The notes beneath the pieces were generated by a model. It was not told the DNA's origin, did no database searches, and saw only the letters and a list, made by a program, of their open reading frames with translations. From NCBI GenBank assembly GCA_020637335.1, contig JACJWC010000004.1, positions 203,370 to 267,369 on the forward strand: 64,000 nt of DNA, read 5' to 3'. Below, piece by piece: positions 36,346 to 44,811 of the stretch. This DNA is from Acidobacteriota bacterium. GTDB lineage: Bacteria > Acidobacteriota > Holophagae > Acanthopleuribacterales > Acanthopleuribacteraceae. Position numbers and translations under genes: made by a program. Position 1 is the first letter of the stretch. Each line of letters opens with the position of its first letter.

Positions 36346-36428
36346 GCGAATCTACCACAGACCCATCAGCACGGCAATTTGGCGAAAAATTATTTCTAGC
36401 GAATTTTCGCTTGACTGATGTCAGCGAA
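36346..36428. promoter_or_regulatory. Candidate RamB/ScfR-type operator with five GCGAA half-sites
   Basis: GCGAA occurs at 36346, 36382, 36399 and 36424 on the plus strand, and inverted (TTCGC) at 36406-36410. AGCGAA-TT-TTCGCT is an inverted repeat at 36398-36411. TTCGCTTGAC-TGAT-GTCAGCGAA is a near-palindrome at 36406-36428. The sites overlap the aceB -35 and spacer and the -10 of the divergent regulator promoter. Binding by the adjacent regulator is inferred. Confidence 0.6.
36349..36377 (-). promoter_or_regulatory. Candidate promoter of the RamB/ScfR-type regulator gene
   Basis: On the minus strand, TTGCCG (36372-36377) and TAGATT (36349-36354) are 17 bases apart. They lie about 16 bases before the start codon, giving a very short leader. 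One GCGAA half-site overlaps the -10. Confidence 0.4.
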
Positions 36429-36439
36429 ATAAATAAAGT
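36411..36439 (+). promoter_or_regulatory. Candidate promoter of aceB-aceA
   Basis: TTGACT (36411-36416) and TAAAGT (36434-36439) are 17 bases apart, 20 bases before the aceB ATG. A GCGAA half-site lies in the spacer and an inverted repeat abuts the -35, a layout expected for repression. Confidence 0.55.
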
Positions 36440-36459
36440 GTGAGCAACAGGAGGGAATC

Positions 36460-38025
36460 ATGACCACCAGCACCTTGAATGAAACAGCTTTAAACACCGA
36501 ATTGCTGCTGACGGATAAGGTCCAGCAGTTAATTGAAAAGGCGCACCGGGCTTTTGAGGCTACCCGCCAAAACCTCCTCATTCGGCGCGCCCAACGCCAA
36601 GCCAAATGGGATGCAGGTGAACTGCCCAAAGTGCCCGACCACCCCGAAGCACAACACGGCGCGTGGCGGGTCCGGCCGCTGCCTTTGGATCTTCAAACGC
36701 GTCGAGTGGAAATCACCGGCCCGATCAACAATCCCAAAATGGTGATTAACATGCTCTCTCGTAACGACGCAGGCGTCAGGGCGGATGCTGCCATGCTCGA
36801 CTTCGAAGATTCCATGAAGCCAACCTGGGAGAATGTCCTACAAGGCTTAGAAAACCTGATTGGCGCAGCAAACGGAACCTTGCAACACAGAGAAGAGAAG
36901 CCAACTGGCATCAAAACTTACCAGCTTAACCCAGACGACATGCCTTTGCTGATGGTTCGGGTGCGTGGCCTGCACATGCAGGAGCAGCATTTTAAGGTCG
37001 ATGGAAAAGCAGTTTCGGCCGGCCTGTTCGATTTGGTCACGAGTGTGGCACACACGGCCAAAAGCTTGATCCAACAGGGCAAAACGCCCAAGTACTACAT
37101 CCCCAAATGTGAACATTATTTGGAAGCGCGTTGGTGGAACTACCTGCTTTCTTTCCTTGAAGACGAACTGCATTTGGTGCGAGGCGCCCTGCGCTGCACC
37201 TTGTTAATCGAGACCCTTCCCGCTACCTTTCAAATTGAAGAAATTCTGTTCGAGATGCGCGACCACATCGCGGCCTTAAACATAGGACGTTGGGACAAAA
37301 TATTCAGCGACATCAAAACGCTGCGCAACCATCCCGATCGCATTTTGGCCGATCGCGGCAGCATCGGCTTAAACCGGCCGTGGATGAAAGCTTACGCCCT
37401 GCGTCTGATCCATTTCTGCCACAAACGTGGCGCCTTTGCGTTAGGCGGTATGGCCGCCTTCACCCCCGGCAGCACGGCCGCCAGACGGGCCGAGCAGAAC
37501 CAAAAGGTAGTAGCCGACAAAAGTTTTGAAGCCAGCTTGGGCTGTGACGGCTGCTGGGTTTCGCATCCTTACTTTATTGGCGGCGCCCTCTCGGCCTTCC
37601 CCCAAAAAAACCAAATCTCCACCCCATTGCCGGACCTGCCAGACCCCGATGCGCTTCTGCACATTGGAGGCGGTCCTTATACCAAGCAGGCCCTCATAGA
37701 AAACATTCGTGTCGGGATCGCCTATTGCGCGGGCTGGGCCCAAGGCCTGGGCTGTATCGCCTGGAACGACTTAATGGAGGACCTGGCCACTTTGGAGATC
37801 AGTCGAAGTCAGACCGGGCAGTGGATTCAACACCATGTCGTTTTAGAAACGGGCGAAATGGTCACGGCCAAATGGGTCGCCACTCTTTTTGAGCAAGAAC
37901 TCGAGCACTTGGAGGAAGAGATGCAATGGGACCCGCATGAGCGCCAAATGTGGCAAAAGGCGGCGGAACAGGCCTGCAACGTCTTCACAGAACAACCTTT
38001 CAGATTATTTTTTGACTTGGATTAA
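36460..38025 (+). CDS. aceB: Malate synthase A
   Basis: This 521-residue enzyme condenses glyoxylate with acetyl-CoA in the glyoxylate shunt. Family segments include AAMLDFEDSMKPTWENVLQG (around residue 110), YIPKCEHYLEARWWNYL, LLIETLPATFQIEEILFEMR and HIAALNIGRWDKIFSDIK. GALGGMAAFTPGS is close to the family GGMAAQIP region but slightly altered. Length fits the A isoform. AGGAGGGA lies five bases before the ATG. Its partner aceA follows after 15 bases. Confidence 0.95.
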   Translation: MTTSTLNETALNTELLLTDKVQQLIEKAHRAFEATRQNLLIRRAQRQAKWDAGELPKVPDHPEAQHGAWRVRPLPLDLQTRRVEITGPINNPKMVINMLSRNDAGVRADAAMLDFEDSMKPTWENVLQGLENLIGAANGTLQHREEKPTGIKTYQLNPDDMPLLMVRVRGLHMQEQHFKVDGKAVSAGLFDLVTSVAHTAKSLIQQGKTPKYYIPKCEHYLEARWWNYLLSFLEDELHLVRGALRCTLLIETLPATFQIEEILFEMRDHIAALNIGRWDKIFSDIKTLRNHPDRILADRGSIGLNRPWMKAYALRLIHFCHKRGAFALGGMAAFTPGSTAARRAEQNQKVVADKSFEASLGCDGCWVSHPYFIGGALSAFPQKNQISTPLPDLPDPDALLHIGGGPYTKQALIENIRVGIAYCAGWAQGLGCIAWNDLMEDLATLEISRSQTGQWIQHHVVLETGEMVTAKWVATLFEQELEHLEEEMQWDPHERQMWQKAAEQACNVFTEQPFRLFFDLD

Positions 38026-38040
38026 GAGGAGGAAAAAACC

Positions 38041-39321
38041 ATGAACCGAGTGGAAAGCATCCAGAAAAAATGGACAACATCGCGATTTGCGGGAATCGAA
38101 AGGCCCTATTCCCCACAAGACATCGACCGGCTGCGCGGCAGGCTCCAAATTGAATACACTCTGGCCAACCGAGGCGCACAGAAGCTTTGGCAATTATTGG
38201 AACAACGTCCCTTTGTGCGCGCGCTGGGGGCCCTCAGTGGCAATCAAGCCATGCAAATGGTCCGGGCCGGATTGGAAGCGATCTACATCAGCGGTTGGCA
38301 AGTTGCGGCGGACAACAATAGCGCAGGTCAAATGTACCCGGATCAGAGTCTCTACCCTGCCAATTCAGTGCCACAGCTGGTCAAAAAAATTAACCAAACC
38401 TTGCAACGGGCCGACCAAATCACCTGGGCGGAAGGTCAGAATGATCAGGATTGGTTTGTACCCATGGTCGCAGATGCTGAAGCGGGCTTTGGCGGCGCCC
38501 TCAATGCCTATGAATTGATGAAAGCCATGATTGAGGCAGGTGCCAGCGGCGTCCATTTCGAAGACCAATTGGCCTCCGAAAAAAAGTGCGGTCACCTCGG
38601 CGGCAAGGTTCTGGTGCCCACATCCCAATTCATCCGCACCCTAAACGCGGCCCGTTTGGCCGCTGATGTCTTGGATGTGCCCACCGTTCTGATCGCCCGC
38701 ACGGATGCGCACAGCGCCAAATTGATCACCTCGGACTGCGACACATACGATGCACCCTACATCCTGCCTGAACGCACCGCCGAAGGCTATTACCGAGTCA
38801 AGGCAGGTGTTGATGCGGCCATTCACCGCGGATTGGCGTATGCGCCCTACGCCGACTTGCTGTGGTGGGAAACCTCAACCCCAGATTTGGGTGAGGCAGC
38901 CGAGTTTGCCCAAGCGGTCCATCAGCGCTTCCCGGGCAAAAAGCTCGCCTATAATTGCTCGCCTTCTTTCAACTGGAAACAACATTTGGACGACCACACC
39001 ATCCGCCATTTCCAAGAAAAACTCGGAGAAATGGGGTACTGCTTCCAGTTTGTGACTTTGGCTGGATTCCACAGCCTCAACTACGGCATGTTTGAGTTGG
39101 CAAAGGCCTATCAATCCAGTGGAATGGCCGCATATTCCGGGTTACAGGAGCGAGAATTTGCCGCTGAACCAGCCGGTTACACGGCCACGCGCCACCAACG
39201 CGAAGTGGGTACCGGTTACTTCGATACGGTGCTGAACACCATCACCCAAGGAAAAACCAGCACCCAAGCGATGTCGGGTTCTACGGAGGAAAGCCAGTTC
39301 CACGCACCCGTACCTGCTTGA
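38041..39321 (+). CDS. aceA: Isocitrate lyase
   Basis: This 426-residue enzyme splits isocitrate into glyoxylate and succinate. The catalytic signature KKCGHLGGKVLVP lies at about residues 182-194, with metal-site motifs VADAEAGFGG and VHFEDQLASE, LIARTDAHSAKLI, and YNCSPSFNWKQHL. Full length and intact. It forms a two-gene glyoxylate-shunt operon with aceB, controlled by the divergent RamB/ScfR-type regulator. Confidence 0.96.
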   Translation: MNRVESIQKKWTTSRFAGIERPYSPQDIDRLRGRLQIEYTLANRGAQKLWQLLEQRPFVRALGALSGNQAMQMVRAGLEAIYISGWQVAADNNSAGQMYPDQSLYPANSVPQLVKKINQTLQRADQITWAEGQNDQDWFVPMVADAEAGFGGALNAYELMKAMIEAGASGVHFEDQLASEKKCGHLGGKVLVPTSQFIRTLNAARLAADVLDVPTVLIARTDAHSAKLITSDCDTYDAPYILPERTAEGYYRVKAGVDAAIHRGLAYAPYADLLWWETSTPDLGEAAEFAQAVHQRFPGKKLAYNCSPSFNWKQHLDDHTIRHFQEKLGEMGYCFQFVTLAGFHSLNYGMFELAKAYQSSGMAAYSGLQEREFAAEPAGYTATRHQREVGTGYFDTVLNTITQGKTSTQAMSGSTEESQFHAPVPA

Positions 39322-39331
39322 AAATAAAAGA

Positions 39332-39361
39332 TTGACAGCCTCCAGGCTTTTTGCCTAGAAT
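39332..39361 (+). promoter_or_regulatory. Promoter of tRNA-Asn
   Basis: A perfect TTGACA (39332-39337) and TAGAAT (39356-39361) are 18 bases apart and lie about 42 bases upstream of the mature tRNA 5' end. Confidence 0.7.
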
Positions 39362-39401
39362 GCCAGCTTGTCGCCGGTCAAATGAATCGGCACTGTACAC
39401 T

Positions 39402-39478
<77 letters not shown>

Positions 39479-39483
39479 ATTAC

Positions 39484-39518
39484 AAAGGCGTTTGAATTTA
39501 TTCAAACGCCTTTTTTTT
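39484..39518 (+). terminator. Rho-independent terminator after tRNA-Asn
   Basis: AAAGGCGTTTGAA, a TTTA loop and TTCAAACGCCTTT form a 13-base-pair stem followed by a run of T. It reaches the 3' end of the convergent lipoprotein gene. Confidence 0.92.
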
Positions 39519-40035
39519 ATTTTTCCTGCCCAGCATTACCTGAATTGCGCCGAAAACTGAGGGCCGTCCGTTCGAAATCCAATTGATTTTTGCCAAACGT
39601 ATCTTGCAAACTCCAAATCAGGATTTGATGAAAGTGCGTTTCGTCCTCCAAGCTGTAATGCCAATACTTTAAGCGCAAATCACCCGCCCGACCCTTTAGG
39701 GTGTAGCGCAAGGCCGCTAAGCCATTAATCGTCATGAACTCCGGTTCATACGAATGTAAATCGGGATGGGCCTTTTCCAAGAAGCCTCGTGTAATCCGGC
39801 TGAAATCCTGCAAGTTCATATCTTCCCTTAAACTTGCCTTGGATTCAGAAATAACAATTAAATAGGCTTCTGCAAAATTATTACCCAATTGCAGGTTCGC
39901 GCTTTTATTGAGGTCTTTGCGCACCGACCAACTGGCTGGGTAATCCAAGCAATACGCATCGTCCAGAAAACAGACCTGTTTGGTTTTCGATCCACACGCC
40001 CCCAACAACACAAACACAAGGCACAGCCAACGCAT
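39517..40035 (-). CDS. PsbP-like lipoprotein
   Basis: This 172-residue lipoprotein has a signal ending VLLGAC (Cys at residue 14). GGAGG lies five bases before the ATG. The mature part reads as a PsbP-like domain of the type found in many non-photosynthetic bacteria: LDYPASWSVRKD, AYLIVISESKA, LQDFSRITRGFLEKA, TINGLAALRY and HFHQILIWSLQDTFGKNQ. It is likely anchored in a membrane facing the periplasm; the role is unknown. Confidence 0.75.
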   Translation of the reverse strand: MRWLCLVFVLLGACGSKTKQVCFLDDAYCLDYPASWSVRKDLNKSANLQLGNNFAEAYLIVISESKASLREDMNLQDFSRITRGFLEKAHPDLHSYEPEFMTINGLAALRYTLKGRAGDLRLKYWHYSLEDETHFHQILIWSLQDTFGKNQLDFERTALSFRRNSGNAGQEK

Positions 40036-40286
40036 GGTGACCTCCTACACCCATCTTATCTGCCACTCCGCTCAAAACCATGACTTTTGTCATTACACAA
40101 AACGATTATTGTTTCTATTTCCTTTTGATTATTCGGCGTAGCATAAATATCACCCCCACACAAACTCAGAGCGTCCCGGATTCGGTTCCCGCCTCGTGGG
40201 GTGCGGTCTTATTTGATCCGGTTCCTTAACCCAAATCTTTAATCCGCCAAAAATCATCCTTTCAAATCTAGATCGGAGGTCGGCAT

Positions 40287-41150
40287 TTGATCATCCAACT
40301 TTGTTTCCTGTTTCTCCTGGGCGAACATCCCGCAGGGAAAGCCCCATTTGACCCTTTCCTCAAAACCTGGCCCGATTTGGCCAACTATTACCAGTTATTG
40401 GAATCCCAACAACTTCAATCGGCCAACCTTTTTGTTGAAAAGCTTTACCAAAAAGAAGGCTCCCCGCGCGCGCTCAACGCCAAAGCACTGGTGCTGTTTG
40501 CCCAAAACAAACTGGAAGATGCAGAACGGGTCGTGGACCTAGCCATCGCCAAGGACGCCAACCAAGCCTTGCATTTTGCCTTGAAGGCGCGCATTAACCT
40601 GAGTCGGTTGGATCGGGAAAGCAACCCCATCAACCGTTGGAAATTTGCAGCTGAGGCGCTTGCCTCTTACCGTCGCGCCATGGACCTGGATCCACAAACC
40701 ATGGAATACCGCAGTTTTGTGGTGCGCCATCTCTACAGCGCGCCTTCGATGGGTGGCGGTGACCTCACCCTTGCCCTGCGTCTTGCCGACGAAGCTGTCA
40801 GCCTCAACCTTAAAGGTGCCAGACTGTTACGCGCTGAAGTTCGCCTGGCTTCAGACCAGTCCAAGGCCGCCGTTCCCGATCTTCAGGCCGCAATGAGTCG
40901 CGACGAATTCGATGCCAAAACCTTTGTTCACGCCGGCTATTGGGCATTGGAAGCGAAACAATGGCAGCTGGCCCAGGCCTTTTTTCAGTACCTGACGGAG
41001 AAAGACCCCGCAAACCCCGATTCTTTTGATTGTTTGGGCGATTATTATCAAGCGGTCAAAGACCCGGTCAATGCCCGCGCGTGTTATGAAAAAGCATTGG
41101 ACTTGGATCCTGCCTTTGAACCTTCTCGCCAAAAAATTGCAAAATTGTGA
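40287..41150 (+). CDS. TPR-repeat protein with signal peptide
   Basis: This 287-residue protein starts at a TTG with GGAGG seven bases upstream. The N-terminus (MIIQLCFLFLLGEHPAG) looks like a short signal peptide. Tetratricopeptide-type helical pairs fill the rest: ALNAKALVLFAQNKLEDAER, ASYRRAMDLDPQTMEYRSFV, DLQAAMSRDEFDAKTFVHAG and a good TPR at the end (LGDYYQAVKDPVNARACYEK). It is likely periplasmic and protein-binding; the partner is unknown. Confidence 0.75.
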   Translation: MIIQLCFLFLLGEHPAGKAPFDPFLKTWPDLANYYQLLESQQLQSANLFVEKLYQKEGSPRALNAKALVLFAQNKLEDAERVVDLAIAKDANQALHFALKARINLSRLDRESNPINRWKFAAEALASYRRAMDLDPQTMEYRSFVVRHLYSAPSMGGGDLTLALRLADEAVSLNLKGARLLRAEVRLASDQSKAAVPDLQAAMSRDEFDAKTFVHAGYWALEAKQWQLAQAFFQYLTEKDPANPDSFDCLGDYYQAVKDPVNARACYEKALDLDPAFEPSRQKIAKL

Positions 41151-41159
41151 ACCTGTCCC

Positions 41160-41579
41160 TTAATAAACATCCATTTTGAAGTGAAAGCTGGTTTTGTGCA
41201 TGCCTTCGCGCAAATAAAATCGATGCGCATCCAGACGTTGCAACCCGGAATCCAAATGCAACTGGTCACATTCAGCCTGACGCGCCTGTTCCAAGAGCTA
41301 GGCCAACATTTTTTGGCCTGCACCCTGGCCCCGGTGTTCGGAGTCTGTGACCAAATCATCGACATATAAGAACCGGCCCCAGGCCAAATTCAGTCCATAT
41401 CGACAACCGGCAACAGCAACTGGCCCAATAGCACCAAGAAGAAAGGCCAAATGGTAACCGTGTGCCTGTTGCCTTTGGACTTGCTCGACAAAAGCATCCG
41501 GCTCTAAATGGGTCCTTAACTGATGCATGACCGCAAAGCAGGCGCGTATTTCTTCCGGGTTGACCGCAATCTGTATCAT
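41160..41579 (-). pseudogene. GNAT-family N-acetyltransferase interrupted by an in-frame TAG
   Basis: The frame opens at an ATG (41579) with GGGAGG six bases upstream and encodes a GNAT fold, including VDDLVTDSEHRGQGAGQKML (the acetyl-CoA-binding R/Q-x-x-G-x-G/A loop). It meets TAG at 41298-41300. The same frame continues for 45 more codons of GNAT-like sequence (LLEQARQAECDQLHLDSGLQ, then DAHRFYLREGMHKTSFHF) to a TAA at 41160-41162. Without the TAG the protein would be 139 residues, normal for the family. One G-to-A change turning a Trp codon TGG into TAG explains it. It may be a recent pseudogene, a truncated 93-residue product or a sequencing error. Confidence 0.8.
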
Positions 41580-41743
41580 CTGAAGCCTCCCCGCACAGCA
41601 TAGGCTTGGCCTTAGAAAAAATAAAGAGCCCAAAACCTTTATCCGCTATGATCGTATGGCTATCCATTCCGTTAATGGAAACCTGCTATCGCAGCCATTT
41701 CGCTCCGTGGTTTGCGGTTTAAAAACTTTGAGGGGGAAACACC

Positions 41744-44700
41744 ATGCATCTGTGCAGGGTCCTAACAGCCTTGTTGTTCACAGGACCGTTTTTATTAGCC
41801 CAGGAAACTTTTCCGCAAAATGGGGTTCACGATTCGCGCGCGAACCGTATTGCCTTTACCCATGCAACCGTCTGGATCGATGCCCAAACCAAAATGGAGG
41901 ACGCAACCCTTCTTGTCCGCGAGGGTCGGATAGAAAGCGTCGAAAAAGGTGAAAAGAAACCCGCTGGATATCAAGTCGTGGACCTGACCGGCAAATGGGT
42001 CTATCCCAGTTTTATTGATCTCTATACGCAACTGGGCATTCCTGAAGTCAAACAACCGCAGGGCAGTCCATTTCGCGACCGAGCCGAACAAATCGGACCC
42101 GAAGAGAAGGGCCCATTCAATGCCAACGATGCGATTAAATCCCAATTTTCAGCCCTGAACGTCTTTGCTATGGACGAAAAAGCGACCGAATCCATGCGCA
42201 AAATTGGATTTGGTACCGTACTGAGCTTTCGGGCGGACGGGATTGCCCGCGGCACCTCGGTGCTTTCCCTGCTCAACAACGAAACCGCAAATCTAGCGGT
42301 CATTAAACAAGCAGCATCAACTCAGTTTTCACTGCGCAAAGGCAGCAGTTCCCAGAACTTCCCGATATCGCCCATGGGCGCGATCGCGCTCCTGCGCCAG
42401 ACCCACTTTGATGCCACCTGGTATGCCAATCAAAACCCGAAACCGTTTGTCGATGCCTCACTTGACGCCTACCTGCAAACCCAGTCTCTGCCCGCCATAT
42501 TCGAGGTGCCCAACTGGCAATTGCTGATCAGTGTCAATGGAATGGGCAAAGAATTGGGTAAATCCTACATTTTTAAAACAGATGGCGACGACTACCAACG
42601 GGTTGATGCCATTAAGAAAACCGGTGCATCTCTGATCGTGCCCTTGGATTTCCCAAAAGATTTAGATGTAACTGATCCATTCGATGCAGAAATCGTCAGT
42701 TTGGCCGAGCTCAAACACTGGGAATTGGCGCCTACCAATCCCGCAGCCCTGGCGCGAGCCGACATTCGCTTCGCGTTGACCACAGCCGGCTTAGAAAAAG
42801 ACCCATCCAAATTCACGGCCAACCTCAAGAAAGCCATAAAAGCTGGCTTGACCGAAGCCGACGCCCTGGCAGCCTTGACCTCTGCACCCGCAGATATGTT
42901 GGGGATTTCCGAACTGGTCGGCCGTTTGAAACCTCAAACTTACGCCAATTTCCTGGTGTGTTCCGGACCGCTCTTCGACGAAAAATCGGAAGTGCTGGAG
43001 AACTGGGTTCGCGGCCAAAAGTACAGCTTAAAAAATGAACCCAACACCATTCAAACCGGTCACTTCTTGTTGAAAGTCGGTACAGATTCCTGGTTTGTCG
43101 ATGTGGAAGGTCAAGCCATTAAACCTGAATTTAAAGCCCAAGGTGCCGAGGGTGAAGAACAGAAAATTAACGGTACGTTCAGCGATGGCCAGGTCTTTAT
43201 CGCCCTTCCGCTGGAGACCGGCCAGGTTCGAATCAATTTGTGGCCTGCTGAAGGCGGTTTCGTCGGGACAGCGGTTGACACTCAAGGCCAAACGCAACCT
43301 GCGTCGCTTATGCCAACCAGCGAAAAACCAACCCCTAAAGAAAAAGAAAAGGCGGAGGGGACGGAGGACGAAAAAGGAAAACCCGAGACCGAAAAACCTG
43401 CTGCCCCTGCCGTCGCCAAAGAAGAACCCAAAATTGGCCCGGTCACCTATCCCCTGCGCCCATTTGGCTGGACCAAAGTCCCAGATCCGGAAATTGTGCT
43501 GATTCGCAAGGCAACGGTATGGACGAACGAAACGGATGGGGTTTTAAAAGAAACGGATGTCCTCCTCGAGAATGGGAAAATTGCCCAAATTGGCAAAAAC
43601 CTCAGCGTTCCTCGAGCCAAAATCATCGAAGCCAATGGCCGCCACTTAACCGCAGGCATAATCGATGAGCACAGCCACATTGCTTTGTTCTCGGTAAACG
43701 ATGTCGCTACCAACTCCGGATCGGTCCGCATGTCTGACGTGGTCGACGCTCAAGACGTCGATATCTACCGCAACCTTGCCGGCGGGGTTGTCGCAGCGCA
43801 GTTACTGCACGGATCCGCAAATCCGGTCGGCGGGCAATCCGCCTTAATCAAAATGCGCTGGGGTAAAACAGCACCAGAACTTCTGATTGAGAATGCAGAC
43901 CCCTTCATCAAATTTGCCCTGGGTGAAAACGTTAAGCGGGCGCCAATGGACCAAAGTATTCGCTACCCGCAAACCCGCATGGGTGTCGAACAAGTCTATC
44001 GCGACTGGTTTTCTCAAGCCCAAGCCTACGATCAAAAATGGAAAGCCTACAACGCGTTGTCGACCAAAGAAAAGGCACGTGCAACCGCGCCCCGCCGGGA
44101 CCTGACCCTGGAAACCATGGCACAAATTCTCCGTGGCGAACGGTTTGTCACCTGTCATAGCTACGTTCAATCGGAAATCAATATGCTGATGAAGGTTGCC
44201 GAAGATTTTGGTTTCCACATTAACACCTTCACTCACATTCTGGAGGGCTACAAGGTCGCCGACAAGATGGCCGCCCATGGAGTCGGCGGTGCTGGTTTCT
44301 CTGATTGGTGGGCCTACAAAATGGAAGTCAGTTACGCGATCCCTTACAACGCGACTCTTATGACCGAAGCTGGCGTTACCGCTGCAATCAACTCTGACGA
44401 TGCAGAAATGGCGCGTCGCCTTAACCAGGAAGCAGCCAAATCGGTCAAATACGGCAATATGAGTGAAGAAGACGCTCTTAAACTGGTCACCTTGAATCCG
44501 GCCAAACTCCTGCACCTGGATAAACGCATGGGTTCCATCAAAGTGGGTAAAGATGCTGATGTGGTGTTGTGGAGCGATCATCCGCTCTCCATCTACGCCA
44601 AAGCCGATACCACCTGGGTGGATGGCATTGCCTACTACGATCGGGAACGCGATCAACTTCTGCAAAAACAAGTGGAAGAGGAACGCAACCGTCTGATTCA

Positions 44701-44809
44701 GAAACTTTTGAGCGACAAGAAACCGGGCGGCGACAAGAAAAAGCCCAATGGCCGCGAAAAGCCGCATTTTCATTGCGATGACCTTGGAGTCAGCGAGTGG
44801 GGGTATTAA
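41744..44809 (+). CDS. Periplasmic double amidohydrolase-like protein
   Basis: This 1021-residue protein has a signal peptide (MHLCRVLTALLFTGPFLLAQ) and two imidazolonepropionase-like amidohydrolase halves joined by a Lys/Glu/Pro linker (about residues 520-560). The first half (about 30-440) has the beta-sandwich and barrel pattern, but where HxH should be it reads YPSFIDLYTQLG, so it is probably not catalytic. The second half (about 580-1000) has AGIIDEHSHIAL (HxH at about 643), VTCHSYVQSE, NTFTHILEGYK and INSDDAEM, so it keeps the metal ligands. A related gene follows two bases after the stop. The substrate is unknown. Confidence 0.82.
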   Translation: MHLCRVLTALLFTGPFLLAQETFPQNGVHDSRANRIAFTHATVWIDAQTKMEDATLLVREGRIESVEKGEKKPAGYQVVDLTGKWVYPSFIDLYTQLGIPEVKQPQGSPFRDRAEQIGPEEKGPFNANDAIKSQFSALNVFAMDEKATESMRKIGFGTVLSFRADGIARGTSVLSLLNNETANLAVIKQAASTQFSLRKGSSSQNFPISPMGAIALLRQTHFDATWYANQNPKPFVDASLDAYLQTQSLPAIFEVPNWQLLISVNGMGKELGKSYIFKTDGDDYQRVDAIKKTGASLIVPLDFPKDLDVTDPFDAEIVSLAELKHWELAPTNPAALARADIRFALTTAGLEKDPSKFTANLKKAIKAGLTEADALAALTSAPADMLGISELVGRLKPQTYANFLVCSGPLFDEKSEVLENWVRGQKYSLKNEPNTIQTGHFLLKVGTDSWFVDVEGQAIKPEFKAQGAEGEEQKINGTFSDGQVFIALPLETGQVRINLWPAEGGFVGTAVDTQGQTQPASLMPTSEKPTPKEKEKAEGTEDEKGKPETEKPAAPAVAKEEPKIGPVTYPLRPFGWTKVPDPEIVLIRKATVWTNETDGVLKETDVLLENGKIAQIGKNLSVPRAKIIEANGRHLTAGIIDEHSHIALFSVNDVATNSGSVRMSDVVDAQDVDIYRNLAGGVVAAQLLHGSANPVGGQSALIKMRWGKTAPELLIENADPFIKFALGENVKRAPMDQSIRYPQTRMGVEQVYRDWFSQAQAYDQKWKAYNALSTKEKARATAPRRDLTLETMAQILRGERFVTCHSYVQSEINMLMKVAEDFGFHINTFTHILEGYKVADKMAAHGVGGAGFSDWWAYKMEVSYAIPYNATLMTEAGVTAAINSDDAEMARRLNQEAAKSVKYGNMSEEDALKLVTLNPAKLLHLDKRMGSIKVGKDADVVLWSDHPLSIYAKADTTWVDGIAYYDRERDQLLQKQVEEERNRLIQKLLSDKKPGGDKKKPNGREKPHFHCDDLGVSEWGY

Positions 44810-44811
44810 TC

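Noticed and set aside
41298..41300. TAG as a recoded amino acid in the GNAT gene
   Set aside because: Many intact genes in the window end in TAG, and no suppressor tRNA or recoding element is visible.
43844..44773. A 309-residue minus-strand open frame across the large amidohydrolase gene
   Set aside because: Antisense shadow of conserved coding sequence with no recognisable motif.
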